From: Stomorhina lunata
Lineage: Eukaryota > Arthropoda > Insecta > Diptera > Rhiniidae
DNA length: 64,000 bases
NCBI GenBank assembly: GCA_933228675.1
Contig: OW121744.1
Span: 100,448,813 to 100,512,812 of the forward strand
Direction: 5' to 3'
Shown here: positions 34,952 to 45,700 of the stretch, in pieces
Layout: every line of letters begins with the position of its first letter
Numbering within the stretch: position 1 is the first letter of the stretch
The notes under the pieces: model-generated
What the model was told of the DNA's origin: nothing
The model's input: the letters and a program-made list of their open reading frames with translations, nothing else
Database searches by the model: none
Made by a program: the position numbers and the translations under genes

Positions 34952-35639
34952 TGTCCGTCTAGCTGTCAGTCTGTCTGTTGAAGGCACAATAGGACATAAA
35001 CAACAGGAGCAAGGTTACTGAAACTTGGCAAACATATTCTTAATTTCTTAGTATTGAAATTAGGCGAAATCAAATTACATTTGACCATAGCTCCTACATA
35101 ACCTCGCCTAGGACAATCGCTTCTTTGCTAATAAATGACAAATTACAATAGATATGATGCTAAAATGTAGCACAGAGAAGTCTTACAGCATATATAATGT
35201 AATCGAAATCGGTTCGCATTTAACCATAGCTCCCATACAAAACACTTTCGAAAACAGCCTAAATTCCACCCAAAATGCACTTAAATGCCAATAAATGATA
35301 AACTGTAATAGCTGTGGCCGCTAAACATAGCACAAGGAAGTTTTATGTCAATGGCAACCAGTGCGCAAAATTTTGTCACAATCGTTCACCATTTGACGAT
35401 AGCTCCCATATAAAAACTTACGGAAACACTAAAATACCAAAAAGATAGGGGGTTTCTGTCCTTCAAAGGAAAGAGCGATAGCGCCTTAACGAAAAGAGCT
35501 AAAGGGCCAAAATTTGCAAAAGTATTTTCGATATCGTGAACAAATTGTGTATTAAAAATATAGTACCTGGTTGACCGAGCCTTGCTCGGGGCTTTATGAT
35601 AAGTATTTTGAGGCAAATTTTAAAGTTTTTATATATTTT

Positions 35640-36480
35640 ATTTTATACAGTTACAGTTTAACTCATTTTAAATAATTTTGAAAATTGGTCATACCAACAG
35701 ATACCTCCGACGACTCATGCGCAACAACTTTGCTAAAGATTATAGTCTGATCAAATGCACAGTTTACGATTTAATTCATTTTGAGTAGTTTTCAGTGGCG
35801 CCGCCTGAAGTCGTTCATAGCACTAAGAAACCTTCATCTGCTTATGCGTAATAACTTTGCTTATGATCATAACATGCACAGTTTATGATTTAATTCACTT
35901 ATAGTCTGATCAAATGCACAGTTTACGATTTAATTCATTTTGAGTAATTTTCAGTGACGCCACCTGTCGGACTTTGGTCATTCCAATTAATAAACCTTCG
36001 TCGGATTATCCACAATAACTTTGCTAAAAATTATAGCATGATTAAATGTACAGTTTACGATTAAATTGACTTTAAGTAAATTTCAGTGGCGCCACCTGTC
36101 GAAATTTCTTCATACCAACTAAGAAACCTTCGTCGGCTCATGTGCAACAACATTGCTAAAGATTATAGCATGATTATATGTACAGCTTACGATTAAATTG
36201 ACTTTGAGTAATTTTCAGTAGCGTCACCTGTCGGAAATTACTCACACCAATTAAAAAGCATTCGCCGGCTCATGCGCTACAACTTTGCAAAAGATCATAG
36301 TACGATCAAAGGTACAGTTTACGATTTAATTAATTTTTAGTAATTTTCAGTGGCGCCACCTGCCAGAAATTCGGTTTATCAACTTAAAAACCTCCGCCGG
36401 CTTATCCGCAACATCTTTGCTAAAGAGCATAACATGATCAAATTCATAGTTTACTATTCTATAAAGAACATACAAACAGA
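35640..36480 (+). repeat. Tandem repeat, unit about 130 bp, five to six copies
   Basis: Recurring blocks TTTTCAGTGGCGCCACCTG (near 35790, 35950, 36082, 36213, 36343), AACTTTGCTAAAGATTATAG and CAGTTTACGATTTAATTCA are spaced about 130 bp apart. One unit carries an extra duplication of about 50 bp at 35880-35940. Copies are moderately diverged. Non-coding. Confidence 0.8.
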
Positions 36481-37098
36481 CAAATATTCATTTGTTTTAA
36501 AGTTATAATATTACTAATTTTTTCCCCTTTTTATCCCCTAATTTCAAAAAGTTCCATATGCATAATTGGTACTTCTTTCGTACCAATTGAATTCGGTACA
36601 TTTTATTAGAAAGCAGTTAACATAATTTTCCTATTCATATTACTTTTGTAGATGTTAAGTTATCAGCTTATCCCTTTTTTACACACTTTGGCCACAAAAT
36701 CAAAAAAGTACCGAATACGTGTTCAATATTTCTTTCACATCTATTGATTGCAGTACCAAGTTTCTTTCTATATTCTTTAGTTTAAAATATAAGAGTGGGT
36801 TAAAAAGGTGCCAAAAAAACTATTTTCACCCTTTTTTACCCCCTATCGGACATAGTTTCAAAAAAGTACCAAACACCTGTCCGCTTATTTTCAAAGCTGC
36901 TTAAAACGTAATTTTAATTTTGTTTCTATACCTATTACTTTAGGAGACATAGCGTTTTCGATTTTTCCCCCTTTTTACCCGTTTTTACCCTCTTAGAGGT
37001 AAAAGTTCCAAAAGTCCCTTCTTCTTCGACCTATACATCAAAAAAGATACCCACTGTCCAAATTTTATCAAAATCGTTAGAGCCGTTTTCGAGATAGC

Positions 37099-37103
<5 letters not shown>

Positions 37104-37137
<34 letters not shown>
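37104..37137. repeat. (TA)n microsatellite
   Basis: Uninterrupted TA dinucleotide run of about 33 bp, directly after ATAGCCATTC, close to the start of copy B of the 1.4-kb repeat. Confidence 0.95.
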
Positions 37138-37141
<4 letters not shown>

Positions 37142-37168
37142 CAATTATTGCTCGTTTAAGAATATAAG

Positions 37169-38597
37169 ATATAGAAGTTACTCCAAGAACTCCTTTTGTA
37201 TATTATATATAAATATTATGAAATATATGAAATTTAAAAAGTTTTAATTAAGCGTATTGCACTAGGATTCCAATTTATTACAATTATTTTGTATTGTAAT
37301 AAATATAATAATTTTTGTTAACAAATTTCGTTTAATTTAAATAAAGAAATCCTTATCATAAACAGCCATATAAATAGTTAGATGGAGGGCGGAAAGATGA
37401 TACCCCCTATCATTGATAACCCTGAGCAAATCTCCTACAAGTATTATTTATATATGCATAGCATACAGAGACTTTAAATTTAAAAAGACAATGCTTTAAT
37501 TTTTATTAAAAAAAATATCAAAGAAAATCAAAAGACTTAAGACACGAACCTGCTTATTATTTTTCTTAGCAGGTTCGTGTCTTAAGTCTTTTGATTTTCT
37601 TATACGTTTTTTTTAATTAAATAAAATTATAATCATTTTAAAGTCTTTTTATGCAATACATTTGTATGATATTTGCTTAAGGATGTCAACCATCAATCCT
37701 TTCAGCCGCTGCTATTTGATGCGTTTTACTATGTCGATGACAGCGTATAACTCATACAGCTCATAGTTTATTCTCCAAAGATTTTTCGTAGAATCTTTCT
37801 CTCAAAAACTCCAAGAATATCTTCATCTACCTGTACAAGTGCCTATAATTCAGTACCATACATGTTATTTTGCGTGCCAAGAATGCGGCGGCTAGTAGTT
37901 AGAGTATCCCAAAAATAACTTCCTTAACATTGGCTCAAAAACCAAAAGGGATATGTCTTCTGAATCCTTCGTCTGTCTGTCCTTCTAGCTGTCAGTCTGT
38001 CTGTTGAAGGCACAATAGGACATAAACAACAGGAGCAAGGTTACTGAAACTTGGCAAACATATTCTTAATTTCTTAGTATTGAAATTAGGCGAAATCAAA
38101 TTACATTTGACCATAGCTCCTACATAACCTCGCCTAGGACAATCGCTTCTTTGCTAATAAATGACAAATTACAATAGATATGATGCTAAAATGTTGCACA
38201 GAGAAGTCTTACAGCGTATATAATGTAATCGAAATCAGTTCGCATTTAACCATAGCTCCCATGCACAACACTTTCGAAAACAGCCTAAATTCCACCCAAA
38301 ATGCACTTAAATGCCAATAAATGATAAACTAACTAAAACTACTAATAGCTGTGGCCACTAAACATAGCACAAGGAAGTTTTATGTCAATGGAACCAGTGC
38401 GCAAAATTTTGTCACAATCGTTCACCATTTGACGATAGCTCCCATATAAAAACTTACGGAAACACTAAAATACCAAAAAGATAGGGGGTTTCTGTCCTTC
38501 AAAGGAAAGAGCGAAGCGCCTTAACGAAAAGAGCTAAAGGGCCAAAATTTGCAAAAGTATTTTCGATATCTTGAACAAATTGTGTATTAAAAATATA
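37169..38597 (+). repeat. Copy B of the 1.4-kb direct repeat (uninterrupted)
   Basis: Same sequence as 33342-35562 without the R1-like insertion, including the 34-bp-arm hairpin at 37521-37601. Similarity stops at the TA where a MITE begins (38595), so the true right end cannot be told from the MITE insertion point. Confidence 0.85.
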
Positions 38598-38857
38598 TCG
38601 TTACTTTAATATAGAAAGGCCCTAAGTCGTTTTTCGTTCAAATTGCTTTTTAATGCTTTATCTTATGTAATTTTGAAAAATATTTTAATTTCAAAAAACA
38701 TTATTATGGCATTAAATCCTTCAGAGAATTTAGTAAAAAACTGCGTTTAAAAAATTTATGTATCTTCAAAACTTAAGATTTTATTTTGTTTATTTTCCCT
38801 CTCCTGTAATGTAAGAAAAATATTAGTTAGGGCTTTTCTATATTAAAGTAACGATAT
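38595..38857. mobile_element. 263-bp MITE with 30-bp terminal inverted repeats
   Basis: The left end ATATCGTTACTTTAATATAG and the right end CTATATTAAAGTAACGATAT are inverse copies. Pairing extends to 30 bp (through GGCCCTA / TAGGGC) with one mismatch. The interior is AT-rich and non-coding. TA-rich flanks are compatible with a TA target duplication (Tc1/mariner-like mobilisation), which is inferred. Confidence 0.85.
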
Positions 38858-39727
38858 ATATAAAATGAAAACTCTCTTCAAAATTTACTTTGTTTTATAC
38901 AAAAATGCATTTTATTTTATTAAAATATAAATTCTTTTTTTACATGATTTTTTTTTAAATGAATTCTATGATTTTTTTACGGCATTAAAAAATATTATAT
39001 ATTACAATGAATGAGTATTATAAGATATCATTTGTTTATACATATAAAAGTAGTTATATACATATAGATTTAAATGATTAATTAAGATGATAATAAGGTA
39101 TAATGTATGTATTTGTATGTATGTATGTATAAATGTGTGTGATTTTTATGCTGTGTGTATGTATTTGTAAGCATAATAGGGTTTGAAATATACAATATAG
39201 AGAACAATGAAAGCACTTAACGGTGAACGATAGCACATTTTATAAAAATTAATTAAAAATTATTTAAGAGTTATAAAAAACAAAACTAAAACAAAACACA
39301 ACAAAAAAGCTTTTCTTATACCAAAAAGCTTTAAAGCTTTTTTTTTTGTGAACAAGAAAAGCTTTATGGCAAAATGATGGTTAAGAAGGTTGGTTGATCG
39401 ATAAGGCTTAAAAGCTAAGGCTTTTTCTGTTTTATGGGGGAGGAATAAGATTAAGGCTTTAAAAGACCAAAGAGAGGTAGAAGTATATTTGTTTTAAAAT
39501 GAAAAGAAAAGTTAAGTTAAGGCAAAAGCTTTTTCACTTTTTTTGGTACACATTATATGTGTTTACTTAAAGCTTTTGCCTGCTCCCACTTCTAACTTCT
39601 GAGGGGTAATTTTAAAACTAAATTAAAATAAAGTACAAAATTCATAACGACTAAGTGTGAAAGTATAAAATCTCAGGTTGGTTTTCTAAGTCTAAGTCTA
39701 GCAATAGCATAGAAATCTTTGTAAGCC
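38858..39727. other. 3' flank of the cuticle gene
   Basis: About 870 bp. It includes a TATG/TGTA microsatellite-like stretch at about 39104-39165 and several AAAGCTTT motifs at 39305-39590, the same motif that fills the cuticle gene's intron. It should hold the 3' UTR of the cuticle gene. No other gene was seen. Confidence 0.4.
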
Positions 39728-42700
39728 TTATTGATAACCACCAAATTTGCCTTGTTGTTGTGCGTTGCTATCGTAGCCACCGGAATTGCCATAACCGCCA
39801 CGACCGCCAGCTTGACCACCATTGACTTGTTCATAACGGATGGTGGGACGATAACCATTTTGATCAGCTTCATAATCCACAATTTGTTTACGGCCATCGG
39901 GCAAGAGCACATAGTAACGGCCAATAGCCAAATCACCATCACGAGATTCCATATGACCGAAATCGTTGCCGGATTCAAAGTCTTGTACATCATATTTGAA
40001 TTCGTACTTGGCAGGTCCGAAGTTTTCTTCACCGCCATAACCGCCCTGTTGGCCACCGCCATAACCTCCAGCTCCACCACCCTGTTTGGGGAAAATGGCA
40101 CCGGTTACAGCAGGAGCACCATAACTGTTTGAGGGAGCTTGAGCACCACCGCCGCGATTAGGAGGCAAATAGTTGTTGGAGGGGGCCTGATACGAGTTTG
40201 AGGGTGGCAAGTAATTGCTGTTGGGCTGTTGTTGTTGGTTGGGGGGCAAGTAGTTGTTTTGGGGCACTGGAGGTTCGGCGGAGACAAAGGACAGGCAAGC
40301 CAAGACAGCGATTGTGGTAAAGCACTGGAAAGAGAGTGAGAATGAGAAGAGGAAAGTTAGTAGGATTCGGATGTATTTTGATAAATAGTAAAGAAAGGCA
40401 ATGAACAGCTTTTTACAGTAAAGCTTTTTTATAAAGGATTTTCAAATTAAAAGCTTAGTTGTTCAGTTAGAAAGTTTAAAATTGAAAAGCTTTAAAAATC
40501 TTTTTTGTAAAAAGTAAAACTTTGTTCGTTAAAATCCTAATAATAAAATCTGTTTACATACAAAAGCTTTTACAAAATCATTTTTTTAATAAAAATCAAA
40601 GCTAAAGCCAAGTCATTATTAGTGGATATATCAAAAATAAATAGTCATTTGACATAGAACTTGCCATAACAACTTTTCATTTAGACGGTTTTAAGTTAAA
40701 AGCTTATTATTGTTAAAAAGCTTTTTCTTTAAAGCAAGAGCCTTAAATATAAAGGCTAAGCTTAGTTTAGTTGCTCATAGGTTTTGTGTATTTTTGATTG
40801 TTTTATTGTCACAAATATTGATGGAAAGCTTCTTTTTAAAACAGTGCGCTTTTTCTTTAAAAGCTTAAAAAGTTAAATTTGCTCAAGAGTAATGTTTTCA
40901 ATAATTTTTCAGAAATAAGGTGTAAAAACAAGCTGACAAAGATTTTTGTTTGAAAGATTTACATAAAAAGCTACGATATAGTTTTTCTAAGCTTTTAAAA
41001 AGTTTTTGATATAAATGCTTTAAATGCTTTTAATAGGCAAAATTCATATAAACAACTTTTTGCGTACTTGTCCTTTAAAGATATTTAAAGAATTAAAGAA
41101 AACATTTGAAGCTAAGAGGTAAGTTAAAAGCTTTGATAAGATTAAACAATTTTTTTCTTTCCAAAAGTCTCTTAAATATTTAAAGTGTGATGATGCGGTT
41201 TTATACATATACAATACAAGAGTCTTTGAAGAGCCATTAAAGCTTTTATTTCATAAGTCGAAAGCTCTAGAAATTAATTGCAAACAATAATAACTTTTGC
41301 TTCGAAATTTTTTAAAGATTTGTAAATTAAAATATTCGGGATATGAATCTTTAGGAGCAAACTTTAAAACTAATATGTGAAAAAAAACATTTTTAAGAAA
41401 AGAGCTTTTCAAAAATAAAAAAATATTGTATGTTTATTATTTAAAAGCTTTTCATGTTCAAAAATATTTTAAAAGGTCTTAAGATGCAAAACAAAAGCTT
41501 TTTTGTGTAACAAATAAAAAGATGCTTAAAAAGTGTTTTTTTTTTCGAAAGCTTACCAAAATTTGTTAACTGTGATTTTGGGGATATCTATCTTTAAACA
41601 AATTCTTAGTGAAAAAAAATATTTAATAAAAAGATTAAGAAAAGCTTTACTTCTGAATCCTTAATCCGTTGTTTATAGCTATTAATTAAAAAAATAATAA
41701 AACTTTCTGAGCTTTTAAATGAATCTCTGTAAAAGCCATTTCATATCTTTTTAAGCTTTCTAATGAAACTTTGCAAAGAGCTTTTAAGATTAAGAGTTTT
41801 TTCACAAAAGGACATTTATATTATAACATGTATCAAAAAAATCTTTACTGAATAAATTTTTGTCACAAAAAGCTTATTACACTCATAGCAAATGTCTTCT
41901 TTTATTGAAAGCTTTATTACATTAGGCTTTCTTGCTTTTAAAGCTTCTCGCAAAAAGCTTTTAACATTGAGAGCTTTATCAGAGCTTTTTGGTTTTAACT
42001 TTAAGTTATATCACAGAAAGCTTCTTACATATAAAACTTCATCGCAAAGGTTTTTTTTTAATTAAAAGCTTTTTCACATAAATTTTTGTTACATTAAAGC
42101 TTCAAAGCTTGCGACTTTATTAATCTTACATTCAAAAACTTTTTATAAATAAAAGCTTCTCTTTAAAGAGCTTCTATTATTAATAATAACAGATAGAAAA
42201 AGTTTATTGAAAAAGCTTGACATTGATTATCCTAAACTGAAATTATTATAAAAAAAAGCTTCTTATTTATGTTATCTTAAATTGAAGAGCTTCTTATATT
42301 AATTAGAACAAAAGATATAAATAGTTTATTAAAAAAGTTTTACATTGATTGGCTAAGGAATTCGATTTATTATTCTAAACTGATTTTTTTTAAGAAAAAG
42401 CTTCTCATTGTAGTTATAGTACATAGATAGAAACAAGTTTATTATAAAAGCTTTAAATTGATCTTCTTTTTATTTACTTCACATTTTGTCGTATTATTTT
42501 GTAGATTTCACAAAAAGCTTTTTTGAATAAATTCTTAAAAGTTGAGGAATTCGAACTTTATTGTAAACGTTTTGTAACAAAAACTAAAAGTTGTATAACA
42601 AAAAGCTTCCGACTTTATTAATCTTACATTAAAAAACTTTTTATTAATGAAAGCTTCTTTTGAAAGGGCTTCTTATATTAATTATGGTACTACATAGAAA

Positions 42701-45700
42701 AAAATTTAAAAAGCTTTGTAATAACGATATTACTATTTGTTACACATTTTGTCTTATTATTTTGTAGATTTCATAAAAATGTTGTCTAAAGCTTTTGATC
42801 TATTTTGTAATTTTTCTTTTTAAATTTTTAAATCTCCCAAAGCCAATTTTTTAATCCGCCAAAATGATCTGATCTTTATTTTAATTGTTATCTATTTTTC
42901 ACAAATTTACAATATAAACGTCTAAATAGCAAAAAGAGTTGATTAAATGAATGAATTACATTTCATAATCTACTATCATGAAGTTGAGGAGGTAAGAAAT
43001 GACATTAACTTTTCAATGTTTAAAATTATCACATAAGATTAAGTAGAAAACTACCTAAAAATTGTAAAGATCGAGGGAAGGAGGAATGAAAAGTTAGAGG
43101 AAAAGATGACAGTACAAACGGAAAGACTTGAAGGTAGATATAAGATAGGACGGACTTATATTTGGCTGGCTTGATAGATGTTTGGCTAGACTGAAATATT
43201 CAAGATTTTACTCCAATAAAGTTTATTTTACATTATAAAATATGCAAGATCTCTATCAATAAAACAAGATTTTAGATGCAAACAAATATGCCAACAAAAT
43301 TGTATAGATGTTTACAAATCTTTGAAGTTAAAATGTGGCATGCTACATACGAGTTTGTGGAAGACACATATCTTTTTCATTTTGCCTAAGAGGAAGGAAA
43401 AAGCTTTTGTGTGTGGCACTTGTTTTGGAATTTTTTTTGTGTTCAGTTTTTTTGCTTCATTCTTTAAGATAACTAAATTATTCATGTAAAAATGAATTTT
43501 TTGCTAGATTTTTTTCTATTTTTCAAATTATGATTATGATAAAATTGTCACAATCTGTTAGCACACCATACAAATTTAATGACACAATTTTTCATAATCT
43601 TTGAATAGTTTGAAAAAGTCTTTTTTCCTTTCGGTTCTTCAATTCTTTTATTTGAATATGAAAAATTAATGGCTAAACATCGTAAAAATAGCTTTCAAGT
43701 CAAAGCTTTTGAAAATTTATTTTTTAAATATTACTAGAGTAATTTTTGTACCATAATTATTTTTAATAATTGGAGTGATTTGAAATATTAAACTTAATGG
43801 GTGGTAGATTTAGTTTGACAAGTAATTAATATAAATGTCAGAGATTTTCGACTTATTTTTTCTTAAGTTAAATACAAATTGTGGGAACATTTGAAAGTTA
43901 TATTTAGGGCAATTTATTTTAATGTTAACAAAACGAAATTTTAAAATATTTTAAATTTAAATAAATTTCTGGTATATATAAATCATTTCTAAAGAAACTG
44001 AAAATCTTTTTGTTATAGTTTTTGTAAAATCCTAAGCTTTTACAAAAACTATAACAAAAAGGGTTTCAGTTTCTTTAGAAATGATTTTATAGCTTTAGTT
44101 CTAAAAGCCTTTCTTGTTAAGAATCTGTTAAAAAAAGCATTTTTATCAAAAAGGCTACCTAAATAAAGAGCTTTATAAAGCATTTTATTCAAAAGCTAAG
44201 TTCCAAAAGACTTTTTGCATAAAGAGCTTAATTGTAATAAAGTTACAAAAATCAGCTTATATTAAAAATTAGTTATAAAGCTCCTCGTTAACGCTTTTTA
44301 CATTAAGAGCTTTATTAAGGAAAGCTTAAAAAAATTTTAAGTTAATTAATTAATTAAAAATTTTTGCATTAAAAGCTTCTTACAAAAAGCTTAATCGCTT
44401 CATTTTATGAAAAGCTTCTTTCATACAAAGCTGTACACAAGCAAAGATGTACTACATAAAGCTTTTTACAATAAATGCTTCATTTAAGCATTTTATACAA
44501 AAAGCTTTATCACTTTTGACACTAAGAGCAGCGATGCCAACTCTACCACTTTTGTAGTAGATCTACTACTTTTGGGTATCTTTTTACACTCTACCACTTT
44601 TTAAGTAGAATCTACTACTATTTTAAGTTTTTTCAAAATTGTGTTAAATCAATTTTTCATTACCAAAAATGCAACATTGAACACCTGTTTCAAAAAAATA
44701 TATATATATTTTTTGTAACATGTTCTTACTTTTAGATTTATGCCCCTGAGACCGCAGCGAATTGTATTAGGAATGGAAGCTTTTAAGAAATATAACTTTT
44801 CATTTCTCTCTAGAAGAAAATATATTTACATACGTGTTGAAAATTTCTGGCATCATGTTTCTAGAATAATAAAGGTGACAACGAACAAATGTTCATTTTG
44901 AGCTCCTAATATAAAAAGTTTTACTGAGTGAAAGATTTTTACATTAAGATATTTGATACAAAAGCTTATCAAATAAAATGATTTATCATTTATTCATCAC
45001 TTTATATAAAAAGCTTTATCAGTTTTAATACTAAGAGCCTTATTATTGAAACATTTTTGCAAAAAGTTTTCATCACAAATAGATTTTTAAGTAAAAATTT
45101 TTACAAAATTAGAGATTAAGTACATTAAAAGCTTCATTCAAGCATTTTATACAAAAAGCTTTATCACTTTTAACATTAAAAGTATCATTTTGCAATCATT
45201 GCAAAGAGATTCATACATAAAAGTTTTTTATATGAAAGCTTTACTTAGTGAAAGATTCTTACATTAAGATCTTTAGTACAAAAGCTTCTCAAATAAAAAG
45301 CTTTTTTTAATCAAATTAAAAGCATTTTATACAAAAAACTTTAGCATTAAGAGATTTTTAATTTTTTTTTTTAAATCAAAGCTTTTGTTTATTGTGTAGT
45401 TGAGCATTTTTTTGTAAAAAACTTTAAAGATTTAGTACATTAAAAGCTTCATTCAAGCATTTTATACAAAAAGCTTTATCACTTTTAACATTAAAAGCAT
45501 AATTTTGCAATCATTGCAAAGAGATTCATACATAAAAGCTTTTTATATGAAAGCTTTACTGAGTGAAAAATTCTTACATTAAGATCTTTAATACAAAAGC
45601 TTCTCAAATAAAAAGCTTTTTTTTCATCAAATTAAAAGCTTTTTATACAAAAAACTTTAGCATTAAGAGATTTTAAATTATTTTAAATCAAAGCTTTTGT

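Larger units (their letters stand above)
33342..35562 (+). repeat. Copy A of a 1.4-kb direct repeat (interrupted)
   Basis: It matches 37169-38597 in the same orientation, with about ten single-base differences and a few small indels visible by eye (for example CTCCAGGAACT against CTCCAAGAACT), i.e. very high identity. Copy A is interrupted by a 787-bp insertion at 34165-34951. There is no coding sequence in the repeat. The ends lack TG...CA, so it does not look like an ordinary LTR. A strong internal hairpin lies at 33694-33774. Confidence 0.85.
35563..37168. other. 1.6-kb segment between the two direct-repeat copies
   Basis: It contains a GC-richer start (GACCGAGCCTTGCTCGGGGC), the tandem repeats at 35640-36480, then several CCCCTTTTTACCCC-type stretches and AAATCGTTAGAGCCGTTTTC before a TA microsatellite. 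No protein was recognised. Together with the flanking repeats it may be one composite element or part of a tandem duplication. Confidence 0.5.

Noticed and set aside
33342..38597. Classical LTR retrotransposon
   Set aside because: Direct repeats flank a short internal segment, but the ends lack TG...CA and no gag, pol or primer-binding site was recognised. Described as direct repeats only.
39673..40132. Met/Val-rich minus-strand and Thr/Ile-rich plus-strand reading frames over the cuticle exon
   Set aside because: Alternative-frame shadows of the cuticle protein coding exon.
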